Shown here: positions 7,248 to 14,617 of the stretch, in pieces
Numbering within the stretch: position 1 is the first letter of the stretch
Layout of the letters: every line of letters begins with the position of its first letter
Assembly: GCA_947259235.1 (NCBI GenBank)
Contig: CAMYLL010000027.1
Location: 1-14,617, forward strand
Length of the DNA: 14,617 nucleotides
Reading direction: 5' to 3'
Source: an uncultured Pseudodesulfovibrio sp.
GTDB taxonomy: Bacteria; Desulfobacterota; Desulfovibrionia; Desulfovibrionales; Desulfovibrionaceae
Translations under genes and position numbers: made by a program
The notes under the pieces: generated by a model
What the model saw: the letters and a program-made list of their open reading frames with translations, nothing else
The model's database searches: none
What the model was told of the DNA's origin: nothing

Positions 7248-10136
7248 ATGCGGTCCATCACCCTCATCCCCTGGCAGGCGGATTTCATCCCTGCACTCGG
7301 ACGGCTCCTGGTCACGCGCGAGGACTTCAGCCGCCTGACCGTGCTCTTTCCCCACAACCGACCGCGCCGCTACCTCAAGGCGTTCTTCGCCGGGCACGAC
7401 GGACTGCCGCGCCCCGTCTTTCTGCCGCAGATGATCTCCATCGCCGATTTCGTCACCGGACTGCGGCGCGACCTCGCCGATGATCCCGTTGTTCTCGCCA
7501 ACAGACTCGATCTGGTGGAGTTGCTGCGCGACGTCGTCGGCGACCTGCGCCGTCAGGGCCGCGGGCTGCTGGCCCGACTGCCGGAGATGGACCGGGAATC
7601 GTTCCTGCCCTGGGGCATCCGGCTGGCACGGCTCATGGACGACCTCCTGCTCCAGGGCATCGACCCGGACGACTTGGCATACATGGAAGGGGAGGTCTCG
7701 GAATACGCGGCCGCCCTGCTCGAACAGCTCTCCTCCATCCACCGGGAATACGTGACCCGGCTCTTCGCACGCGGCTGGACCACGCCCGGCCTGGACTGGC
7801 GCTTCGTTACCGGCGACTTGCCCCGGGTAGCGGCCCACCTGACGGATTCGCCCATAGTCGCCGCCGGGTTCTACGCCCTCAATGGAGCGGAAAACACGCT
7901 CTTTCACCGGTTGTGGGAGGACGGCGTCCTGCACCCGGTCATCCACTCCGACCCGGCCCTGGCCGAGGGCGGCGAACCCCATTGGTCAACAGCCGAACAC
8001 GCGGCCTGGCTTCGCAGATGGAGAACACAGGCCGTCATTCCCGCAGGGGAGGCCGCGCCCGCGTCCGGGCCTGATGTGCACTTCTGCGAAGGGTTCGACC
8101 GCCATTCACAGCTCGCGGCCCTGGTCGCCGACATGGACCGGGCCGAGGACCTGGCCGACACCGCCGTCATTCTCCCCGACGAGGGGGCGCTGATGCCCGT
8201 GCTCCACCACCTGCCCGAAGGCGACCCCAACATTTCCATGGGCTACCCTCTGGAACGCACCTCCCTGGCCCGGCTGGTGGAGACCATCCTGGTGCTCCAG
8301 GAGAACAGGCTCGACGACGGGCGATATCACTGGCGAGACGTCATAGCCCTGATCCGCCATCCCTATCTGCGGCTTCTCGGACCGGACGAGAAACCCTTGC
8401 GAAAGGTCTTTCAGACATGGGAAGCGGCCATCCGGATGGGCGAGCGCTATCTCGATCCCCTGGCCTGGGACCCGCCCTATGCGGACGAAATCCTGGACGG
8501 CGTGGACGCAAAGACATGCGAACCGCTCAGACGGGACGTGCTGAACCACTGCCTGACGGCCTTCGAATCCGTCGGCTCCCTGGACGACCTGGGCAACGCC
8601 CTGGCCGGACTCGCGGCCATGCTCCACGCCCACGGCGAACGGCTGTGGCACGCCTACCTCGTGGATGCCGAGTGCCTCTTCAGGCTGACCACCTCGGTCG
8701 TGCCCCAACTCAAGAGCGCGGAAACCAGCGGACTGCCCCTGAGCCAGCCCACCCTGTTCTCCCTGCTGCGCCGGATGCTCTCCCAGGAGCGCGTCTCCTT
8801 CGAGCCCGAGCCGCTTGCCGGCCTCCAGGTGCTCGGCGTACTCGAAACCCGGCTGCTCCACTTCCGCCGCCTCTACGTCCTCGATGCCGTGGAGGAGCGG
8901 CTGCCCGGAACCAATCCGTTTGATCCGCTCCTGCCCGATCCGCTCCGGCGGCTCCTGGGGCTGCCCGACGCCCGCCAGCGCGACAACGTCTCCGGCTACA
9001 ACTTCCACCGCCTGCTCATGGGCGCGCGCGAGGCCGTCATTTATTACCAAAGCGGCATCCAGCCCGGCCTGCTCGATCAGAAAAGCGTGCGCAGCCGGTT
9101 TGTGGAACAACTCCTCTGGGAGCGGGAAAAAAACGAAAAACGGCTAATAGAAACAGGCGACCCGCGCGTGCGCTCCATCACCTTCCCGGCTGGAGCCTTG
9201 CAAACGGGCGTCCGTCCCGTGCCCGTAACCCCGGCCATCCGAGAAGCACTGGGCCGGACCCTGGACAAGCGCGGCCTGTCACCATCGAGCCTCGACCGCT
9301 ACCTGAACTGCCCCAAGCAATTCTACTACGATTATCTCAGCGGCGTCCGCCCGGTGGATCAGATAGCAGAGGAAGGCGACCGCGGTGAATTCGGGTCTCT
9401 CATCCACGGCGTGTTGCATGAATTCTTCACCCCGCACGTGAATGGAAGGGCGGACCTGGCAAGCCTCGACTGCGCCCCGCTCATAGCCCTGTACGAGGAG
9501 CGGCTCGCCCACAGCGCCTTTTTCAGACAGCTCCAGGTGGACGCGCGCATGGCCCTGATCCAGACCGGACGCCACCGGCTTGAGGCCTTTGTCGCCTCTC
9601 AGGAGCCCGCCATCCTGACCGGTCTCGAACAAAAGCTCTCCACCCCACTGAACGCAGGCGAGCAGGCCATCACCCTCACCGGCTTCCTCGACCGCGTGGA
9701 GCGCAGGGACAAGGGGATCATGATCCTCGACTACAAGACCGGCGGCGTCACCGTGCCAAAGAAATCCTTCTGGGGCGACGAGGAGCTGTGGGACCGGATA
9801 CGCAACTACTCACCGGATACGCCCGACCCGGCCCTGCTCCCGGATCTGGCCGCAAACGTCAGGAGCGTGCAGCTTCCGGCATACCTCCACCTCTACCGCG
9901 AGGTTCTTGGCGAAACGCCCCACGATGCAGGGCTGATCCTGCTGGCCGAAGGCGGGAGGACCGAACGGCTCTTCGGCCCCAAATGGACGGACGAGGACCG
10001 CGCTGACGTAGTGGAGGCGATGATCCCCCAGCTTATCCAGACACTGGCCCGACACATGCTCGACACCGAAGAATTCACGGCCCAGCCCGGTCGGCGCTGC
10101 GAATGGTGCGAGTTCAAGGCTCCATGCGGCCGATAG
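7248..10136 (+). CDS. addB: AddB-like PD-(D/E)XK nuclease with iron-sulfur cluster cysteines
   Basis: A 962-residue partner of the upstream AddA-like protein. The C-terminal nuclease domain contains the first cluster cysteine, Cys688, in LDRYLNCPKQFYYDYL. It is followed by His720 in FGSLIHGVLHEF, Asp815 in GFLDRV, Asp828 and Lys830 in ILDYKTGG, and a Gln-Leu-Tyr block (VQLPAYLHLY). The protein ends with Cys951, Cys954 and Cys960 in CEWCEFKAPC. The Cys...CX2CX5C pattern matches the 4Fe-4S staple described for Bacillus subtilis AddB. The N-terminus, LIPWQADFIPALGRLL then LTVLFPHNRPRRYLKAFF, resembles the alphaproteobacterial AddB type and shows no GxGxGK Walker A loop. The N-terminal two thirds is therefore probably an inactive helicase-like scaffold, the part that reads Chi sites in relatives. 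The start codon directly abuts the addA stop. Confidence 0.88.
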   Translation: MRSITLIPWQADFIPALGRLLVTREDFSRLTVLFPHNRPRRYLKAFFAGHDGLPRPVFLPQMISIADFVTGLRRDLADDPVVLANRLDLVELLRDVVGDLRRQGRGLLARLPEMDRESFLPWGIRLARLMDDLLLQGIDPDDLAYMEGEVSEYAAALLEQLSSIHREYVTRLFARGWTTPGLDWRFVTGDLPRVAAHLTDSPIVAAGFYALNGAENTLFHRLWEDGVLHPVIHSDPALAEGGEPHWSTAEHAAWLRRWRTQAVIPAGEAAPASGPDVHFCEGFDRHSQLAALVADMDRAEDLADTAVILPDEGALMPVLHHLPEGDPNISMGYPLERTSLARLVETILVLQENRLDDGRYHWRDVIALIRHPYLRLLGPDEKPLRKVFQTWEAAIRMGERYLDPLAWDPPYADEILDGVDAKTCEPLRRDVLNHCLTAFESVGSLDDLGNALAGLAAMLHAHGERLWHAYLVDAECLFRLTTSVVPQLKSAETSGLPLSQPTLFSLLRRMLSQERVSFEPEPLAGLQVLGVLETRLLHFRRLYVLDAVEERLPGTNPFDPLLPDPLRRLLGLPDARQRDNVSGYNFHRLLMGAREAVIYYQSGIQPGLLDQKSVRSRFVEQLLWEREKNEKRLIETGDPRVRSITFPAGALQTGVRPVPVTPAIREALGRTLDKRGLSPSSLDRYLNCPKQFYYDYLSGVRPVDQIAEEGDRGEFGSLIHGVLHEFFTPHVNGRADLASLDCAPLIALYEERLAHSAFFRQLQVDARMALIQTGRHRLEAFVASQEPAILTGLEQKLSTPLNAGEQAITLTGFLDRVERRDKGIMILDYKTGGVTVPKKSFWGDEELWDRIRNYSPDTPDPALLPDLAANVRSVQLPAYLHLYREVLGETPHDAGLILLAEGGRTERLFGPKWTDEDRADVVEAMIPQLIQTLARHMLDTEEFTAQPGRRCEWCEFKAPCGR

Positions 10137-10175
10137 TGGGCAGGTGCGATCGCTCAAATCAGTCGTAATGCGAGA

Positions 10176-10194
10176 CTATATTCAACGAATATAG
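10176..10194. promoter_or_regulatory. Perfect inverted repeat upstream of the orphan binding-protein gene
   Basis: CTATATTC (10176-10183) and GAATATAG (10187-10194) are perfect 8-bp arms around AAC. The repeat lies 40 bases after addB and 28 bases before the next start codon, in an AT-rich pocket. The bases after it (CGCTTCACTTGC) are not a T-run, so an operator for a dimeric regulator is more likely than a terminator. No regulator can be named. Confidence 0.45.
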
Positions 10195-10221
10195 CGCTTC
10201 ACTTGCTTACGGTTATGTAAT

Positions 10222-11025
10222 ATGAACATAGTTATGATTTGCGACATTCCCGAACCGCCTTCCCGGACTGGCCAATTCGCTGCCCGCGCAGGGTCGGCGA
10301 TACTTTCATTGTTCTTCCTTTTCCTCGCCGGGCCTGCCTGGAGCTTGGAAATCAAGGAAGTCATCTCAACGGGACAATCGTGGGAATCCTTCACCAACCT
10401 CGACGGCACAGGCCTCTATCACGAAATCCTCAATGAGGTCTTCGCTCTCTACGGCATTGCCGTCCACCACGAATACGCCAACTCCGACCGGGCGGAAGAA
10501 CTCGTCACACGCAACCAGGCCGACATGATGCTCTGCGACGACGTTGTGAAGCCGCCCCTGGTCATGGCCCGCTACCCCATGTACGAGAATGCCTATTACG
10601 TGTTCTTTAACAAGGACAGGATAGGCCCGTGGAGAGATGGCGAAGCCATGCGCGGCAAGACCGTCCTGAGCCAGCCGGGGTACTATGCCCAGCTGAACTT
10701 TCCGGTACCGGTGAACATTAAATATGTCGCCAACGGGACCCAGGCTCTGGGCATGATCCTCCTGGGCCGGAGTGATTTCTACGTAGACGACATGGTCTTC
10801 ATCAAGGCCTCCATCAAGGAAAATACTATCGTCTACGATGAAAACGAGTTCGACATCAAACAGGCGGGAGTCCGCTCCTACCATCCGCTGTTCAATACCT
10901 CCCCTCGGGGAAAGACGGTCATGAAGCTTTACGACGAGGGCATGATGAAGCTGCATCAATCAGGCAAGCTCCGGCCCATCTTCAAAAAATGGGGACACCC
11001 CTACCCCGACTTCGACAACCACTGA
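10222..11025 (+). CDS. Orphan periplasmic solute-binding protein, SBP_bac_3-like
   Basis: A 267-residue secreted protein of the family-3 binding-protein fold, which usually hands amino acids to an ABC permease. A signal peptide is visible: hydrophobic core AILSLFFLFLAGP, with likely cleavage after Ala-Trp-Ser41. The mature part has the family layout: GLYHEILNEVFALYGI in lobe 1, YPMYENAYYVFFNKD and MRGKTVLSQPG in the hinge region, LGRSDFYVDDM, and a terminal MKLHQSGKLRPIFKKWG, the usual last helix. No permease or ATPase is adjacent on this side, so it is an orphan or works with a distant transporter. The N-region before the hydrophobic core is unusually long (about 24 residues), and no Shine-Dalgarno is seen before ATG 10222 or the in-frame ATG 10234, so the exact start is uncertain. 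Substrate unknown. Confidence 0.82.
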   Translation: MNIVMICDIPEPPSRTGQFAARAGSAILSLFFLFLAGPAWSLEIKEVISTGQSWESFTNLDGTGLYHEILNEVFALYGIAVHHEYANSDRAEELVTRNQADMMLCDDVVKPPLVMARYPMYENAYYVFFNKDRIGPWRDGEAMRGKTVLSQPGYYAQLNFPVPVNIKYVANGTQALGMILLGRSDFYVDDMVFIKASIKENTIVYDENEFDIKQAGVRSYHPLFNTSPRGKTVMKLYDEGMMKLHQSGKLRPIFKKWGHPYPDFDNH

Positions 11026-11043
11026 GTCGCCCCAGGCTCTCCC

Positions 11044-11069
11044 GCCCTTGAAAGGGCTTCTCCTTTTTC
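11044..11069 (+). terminator. Probable weak intrinsic terminator after the orphan binding protein
   Basis: GCCCTT (11044-11049) and AAGGGC (11052-11057) form a short stem, 5 to 6 bp with a 2 to 4 base loop, followed by TTCTCCTTTTT. The stem is short and the T-run is interrupted, so efficiency is probably modest. Confidence 0.5.
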
Positions 11070-11135
11070 CTGTAAACACGTATGATGACGCCCTGTGTGC
11101 CGTGCGCCATTCATTCAAATCAGGAAAAGGAATCC

Positions 11136-12497
11136 ATGCCCGCAATAACCACTTCGATCTTCGAACTGCTCAAGATAGGCCCAGGCCCCTCCAGCTCCCA
11201 CACCATCGGTCCCATGCGGGCCGGATTCGATTTTGTCGAGCGCATCCACGAGCTGCCGGACGCGGAGCGGATGCGGGCGACGATCCTGGAGATCCGCCTC
11301 TTCGGCTCCCTCTCCGCCACCGGCAGCGGCCACGGAACGCCGCGTGCCATCATGGCGGGCCTCCTGGGGTTTCAGCCCGACACCTGCCAGCCGAACATCC
11401 TTGAACAATTCAACGACGGCGAGCTCCCTTTCGACATAAACCTGAAGGGAAAAACCATCCGTTTCCACCCCTGCGACATCATCTTCGACGCGGTCCAACA
11501 CGACTATCCTCACAGCAACACCATGATCTTCCGCCTTCGGGACGGGGACGAGGTTTTGCTTGAGCGCATGTATTTCTCCGTGGGAGGCGGCTTTCTGCGC
11601 TGGCAGGGATGGGAGGAGCCGCAAAGCGGCGCCCCCGCCTACCCGTATGAAACAATGGCCCAGATCAAGACCCACCTGCGTGCCAACTCCATGCGACTGC
11701 ACGATCTTCTGCTGGCCAACGAGCAGGCCATCACAGGCATGGACGAAGACCAGATCAACAAGGGACTCGACCGGATAATCGAGGTCATGGAACAGGCCGT
11801 GGAATGCGGCATCGTCACCGAGGGAGTGCTCCCTGGGACCATCGGTCTGCAACGCAAGGCCCCGGTCATGTATCGCCGCGCCAAGGCGGAGTATTTTCAG
11901 GGAACTGGCTTCCTCAAGGCCGTCAACGCATACGCCCTGGCCGCCTCGGAAGAAAACGCCGCGGGACACTGCGTGGTCACGGCCCCAACCTGCGGTGGCG
12001 CAGGCGTGCTCCCGGCCGTGGTCTACACCCTCAAACGCCACATGAGCGCATCGCAGGATGAAATTCGGCAGGGACTGCTCGTGGCAGCATGCATCGGCTT
12101 CCTTGCCAAGCACAACGCCTCCATTTCGGGTGCGGAAGTCGGCTGCCAGGGTGAGGTCGGTGTGGCCTCGGCCATGGCCGCCGCAGCTTTGGCCTATGCC
12201 CGCGGCTACCGCTTCCAGGTGACCGAAAACGCGGCCGAGATAGCCATGGAGCACCACCTCGGGCTGACCTGTGATCCGGTGGGCGGCTATGTCCAGATCC
12301 CCTGCATCGAACGCAACGCCATGGGCGCGGTCAAGGCGCTCAACGCCTACCTCATCGCCTCGACCCTCGAAGAATCATATCAGAAGGTGGATTTTGACAA
12401 GGTCATCCAGGCCATGGCGCAGACGGGACGAGACATGTCAGGAAAATACAAGGAGACATCACTGGCCGGACTGGCCATGAGCATGACGGAGTGCTGA
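11136..12497 (+). CDS. sdaA: L-serine ammonia-lyase (L-serine deaminase), single-chain iron-sulfur type
   Basis: A 453-residue cytoplasmic enzyme converting L-serine to pyruvate and ammonia with a 4Fe-4S cluster that acts as Lewis acid. The N-terminal half has the family motifs GPGPSSSHTIGPMRAG and SLSATGSGHGT. The catalytic half has APTCGGAGVLPAVV, GCQGEVGVASAMAAAAL, LTCDPVGGYVQIPCIERN and GAVKALNAY. Cluster ligands are Cys337, Cys379 and Cys390, with spacings of 42 and 11 as in the Legionella enzyme. The protein ends exactly on Cys453, as in that enzyme, where the C-terminal cysteine folds into the active site as fourth ligand and intrinsic inhibitor. The length matches E. coli SdaA. I chose ATG 11136 because AAAAGGAA lies just upstream and the N-terminus then matches the family; an in-frame ATG at 11082 would add 18 unrelated residues. 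Pyruvate formed here would feed anaerobic energy metabolism. Confidence 0.95.
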   Translation: MPAITTSIFELLKIGPGPSSSHTIGPMRAGFDFVERIHELPDAERMRATILEIRLFGSLSATGSGHGTPRAIMAGLLGFQPDTCQPNILEQFNDGELPFDINLKGKTIRFHPCDIIFDAVQHDYPHSNTMIFRLRDGDEVLLERMYFSVGGGFLRWQGWEEPQSGAPAYPYETMAQIKTHLRANSMRLHDLLLANEQAITGMDEDQINKGLDRIIEVMEQAVECGIVTEGVLPGTIGLQRKAPVMYRRAKAEYFQGTGFLKAVNAYALAASEENAAGHCVVTAPTCGGAGVLPAVVYTLKRHMSASQDEIRQGLLVAACIGFLAKHNASISGAEVGCQGEVGVASAMAAAALAYARGYRFQVTENAAEIAMEHHLGLTCDPVGGYVQIPCIERNAMGAVKALNAYLIASTLEESYQKVDFDKVIQAMAQTGRDMSGKYKETSLAGLAMSMTEC

Positions 12498-12559
12498 TCA
12501 GGACATCGCCGGACCGCTCAAGACGGCATGCCGGTGCTTCCACTTTATCTGCACATGGT

Positions 12560-12578
12560 TTCAGAATATTGTTCTGAA
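12560..12578. promoter_or_regulatory. Inverted repeat upstream of the ABC transporter operon
   Basis: TTCAGAA (12560-12566) and TTCTGAA (12572-12578) are perfect 7-bp arms separated by TATTG. The repeat sits in the 202-base gap between sdaA and the ABC ATPase start, 122 bases before the start codon. No T-run follows. An operator is a reasonable reading, but no regulator is identified and no convincing promoter hexamers were found near it. Confidence 0.35.
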
Positions 12579-12688
12579 TCGCCAGAACACGCCTGAATCA
12601 TTATTGCCCAGAGCCAATTATTCTGCTAGGAGTCCATTGGCTTTGAAGCGTAATTACTGTTCTTGGGAAGTTGCCGTTTACAATTCGT

Positions 12689-12694
12689 GGGGAG
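12689..12694 (+). promoter_or_regulatory. Ribosome-binding site that fixes the ABC ATPase start
   Basis: GGGGAG lies 5 bases before GTG 12700. It is the only good Shine-Dalgarno for this frame, and the protein from GTG starts with MISFKNVNKWYG, the usual N-terminus of the family. The 5' end of the gene is thus intact although the frame meets a TGA 32 codons later. Confidence 0.7.
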
Positions 12695-12699
12695 CGAAC

Positions 12700-13428
<729 letters not shown>

Positions 13429-13441
13429 GCATCGGATAGAT

Positions 13442-13474
13442 ACCCCGGCGGGCATCGTGCGTGCCGGGTCTTTT
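13442..13474 (+). terminator. Hairpin with T-run between ATPase and binding-protein genes (attenuator or terminator)
   Basis: CCCGGC (13444-13449) pairs with GCCGGG (13463-13468), with an inner GCA-TCG-TGC mini-stem at 13452-13460, and is followed by TCTTTT at 13469-13474. It begins 13 bases after the ATPase stop codon and ends 32 bases before the next start. It may end part of the upstream transcript, or protect a processed 5' end of the binding-protein mRNA. Confidence 0.55.
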
Positions 13475-13506
13475 CGGGACGAACTCAACTGTTGAAGGAG
13501 TGGTAG

Positions 13507-14331
13507 ATGAGAGTTCTTAAAATCACTGTTCTGGCCGCCCTGCTCGTCATGGCCGCCAGCATGGCTTACGCCGGTCCCACCTATGACCGCGTCATGGCCA
13601 CCAAGGTCGTCCGGGCCGGCATGTCCAACCAGGGCATCCCCGGCGGATTCATCAACGACAAGAACGAGTGGGTCGGCTTCGACGTCGACATGGCGACCGA
13701 GATCGTCAAACGCCTCGGCGCCAAGCTCGAAAAAGTCGTCGTCAACAACAACACCCGCGTTTCCTTCGTCCAGACCGATCCGCCCAAGGTGGACATGGTC
13801 CTGGCCAACATGACCCACAAACGCGTTCGCGACGAGAAGATCGACTTCTCCATCACCTACTTCTTCGACGGCCAGAAGTTCCTGGCCAAGAAGGGCGCCG
13901 TCAAGGACGTCAAGGACCTGGCCACCATGAAGGTCGGCTCCATGCAGGGAACCACCTCCATCGTCAACGCCACCGAGTACCTGAAGAAGCTCGGCAACCC
14001 GAACCCCCAGGTCATCGGCTACGACGGTGAAATCGCCATGTTCGAGGCGCTGCGCTCCGGCCGCGTCCAGGCCATCTCCACCGACTCCACCATCCTGCTG
14101 GGCTACGCGGCCAAGGTTCCCGGCCAGTTCGAGCTGGTCGGCGACTTCATCTCCGACGAGCCTTACGGCATCGGCCTGCCCCAGGACGACTCCGCATGGC
14201 GCGACATCATCAACTTCACCATCCAGGACATGTGGAAAGATGGTACCTACATGACCATCTACAACAAGTGGTTCGGTCCCGACACCGACTACCCGTTCCC
14301 CATGACTGAGAAAATCGAGATGTGGCCCTAA
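13507..14331 (+). CDS. Periplasmic polar amino-acid-binding protein of the ABC transporter
   Basis: A 274-residue SBP_bac_3 protein that captures an amino acid in the periplasm and delivers it to the permease encoded next. The signal peptide is clear: MRVLK, hydrophobic core ITVLAALLVMAASM, cleavage after Ala-Tyr-Ala22. Family blocks follow: GFDVDMATEIVKRLGAKLE, the lobe segment TRVSFVQTDPPKVDMVLANMTHKRVRD, then FSITYFFDGQKFLAKKG, VGSMQGTTS, EALRSGRVQAISTDSTILLGYA, EPYGIGLPQDD and the last helix MWKDGTYMTIYNKWFG. The arginine of KRVRD and the DxxxLANMT-type segment are where the family binds the ligand carboxylate, but I cannot tell which amino acid is bound. AAGGAG at 13495-13500, 6 bases before ATG, is a strong Shine-Dalgarno. 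The gene is flanked by a hairpin with a T-run on each side, an arrangement that can give the binding protein a different mRNA level from its partners. Confidence 0.93.
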   Translation: MRVLKITVLAALLVMAASMAYAGPTYDRVMATKVVRAGMSNQGIPGGFINDKNEWVGFDVDMATEIVKRLGAKLEKVVVNNNTRVSFVQTDPPKVDMVLANMTHKRVRDEKIDFSITYFFDGQKFLAKKGAVKDVKDLATMKVGSMQGTTSIVNATEYLKKLGNPNPQVIGYDGEIAMFEALRSGRVQAISTDSTILLGYAAKVPGQFELVGDFISDEPYGIGLPQDDSAWRDIINFTIQDMWKDGTYMTIYNKWFGPDTDYPFPMTEKIEMWP

Positions 14332-14352
14332 GCTGATCGCTTAAGCCAAACC

Positions 14353-14386
14353 AGGTCCCGGAGCCTCCTGCTCCGGGACCTTTCTT
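14353..14386 (+). terminator. Strong hairpin terminator (leaky) between binding-protein and permease genes
   Basis: AGGTCCCGGAGC (14353-14364) and GCTCCGGGACCT (14370-14381) form a perfect 12-bp stem with a CTCCT loop, followed by TTCTTC. It lies 21 bases after the binding-protein stop codon and 12 bases before the permease start. Since permease and binding protein must both be made, this probably acts as a partial terminator or as a 3' stabiliser of the binding-protein mRNA. Confidence 0.75.
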
Positions 14387-14397
14387 CAGAGAAAAGC

Positions 14398-14617
14398 ATG
14401 TTCAAAAGATATTTCGAGAAAACCTGGGTCCAGAACCTTACCTTGCTGGCGCTGTTCGGCTTGGTGGTCTATTATTTCGCCTTCGTCTTTGAATTCAAAT
14501 ACGATTTCAACTGGGCGGTATTCACAACCGAAGGCCAATACGGGCACATGGGCAAGCTCATGCTCCACGGCCTGAACCTGACCATCACGATCACGCTGTA
14601 TTCCGCAGCCATCGCCC
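14398..14617 (+). CDS. Amino-acid ABC transporter permease, 5' part (3' end outside the window)
   Basis: The first 73 codons of an inner-membrane permease of the polar amino-acid uptake family. ATG 14398 starts MFKRYFEKTWVQNL, followed by a first membrane helix (LTLLALFGLVVYYFAFVF), a short periplasmic stretch and the family hallmark GKLMLHGLNLTITITLYSAAIA. That hallmark opens the conserved transmembrane domain (compare GLxxTLxxS in HisM/GlnP-like permeases). Only a weak ribosome-binding site (AGAGAAAAG) precedes it. It completes the order ATPase, binding protein, permease; a second permease gene may follow beyond the window. Confidence 0.9.
   Translation, partial: MFKRYFEKTWVQNLTLLALFGLVVYYFAFVFEFKYDFNWAVFTTEGQYGHMGKLMLHGLNLTITITLYSAAIA

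Noticed and set aside
10146..10153. GCGATCGC palindrome
   Set aside because: Single copy of an 8-base palindrome; its known abundance is in cyanobacterial genomes and one copy here means nothing.
12524..12533. CGGCATGCCG palindrome shortly after sdaA as a terminator
   Set aside because: It is a 10-base palindrome with no room for a loop and no T-run after it; chance occurrence is likely in GC-rich DNA.
12664..12684. Possible sigma-54 or sigma-70 promoter before the ABC ATPase (TTGGG...TTGCC; TACAAT at 12679-12684)
   Set aside because: The GG and GC elements are not at the 10-base spacing sigma-54 needs, and TACAAT has no acceptable -35 box at 17 bases and overlaps the ribosome-binding region.

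Overview
The window is GC-rich and densely coded. Gene content and the type of protein families (an alphaproteobacterial-like AddAB pair, single-chain iron-sulfur serine deaminase, several polar-amino-acid periplasmic binding proteins) suggest a Gram-negative anaerobe of the Desulfovibrio/Pseudodesulfovibrio kind. This assignment is an inference from the look of the proteins; no marker gene in the window proves it.

Layout: (1) 1-2076, a translation and secretion block: the 3' end of ftsY, then after 24 bases a five-domain ribosomal protein S1 gene, closed by a strong hairpin terminator that also serves the convergent gene. (2) 2095-2943 on the minus strand, an RluA-family pseudouridine synthase. 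(3) 2944-4005, a divergent intergenic region with a hairpin and a tiny leader ORF that overlaps the start of an EamA-type exporter gene. (4) 4092-10136, two large abutting genes for an AddA-like helicase-nuclease and an AddB-like iron-sulfur nuclease, the double-strand-break end-processing enzyme used instead of RecBCD. (5) 10222-11025, an orphan periplasmic solute-binding protein preceded by a perfect inverted repeat. (6) 11136-12494, L-serine deaminase with all four cluster cysteines. (7) 12700-14617, a polar-amino-acid ABC transporter in the order ATPase, binding protein, permease; the permease runs off the window.

Regions 5 to 7 could form a functional neighbourhood for amino-acid capture and deamination of serine to pyruvate and ammonia, though substrate specificity cannot be read from the sequence.

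The most unusual observation is in the ABC ATPase. The gene has a strong ribosome-binding site, the expected length and all ATPase motifs, but an in-frame TGA at codon 33, immediately before the Walker A loop, at a position where relatives often carry cysteine. Around it lies a short tract of unusual residues, most explained by G-to-T or C-to-A changes. Selenocysteine insertion or other readthrough, a fresh nonsense mutation and base-calling error are all possible, and the sequence alone does not decide. I see no CRISPR array, insertion sequence, tRNA or rRNA, and no clear new multi-gene system.
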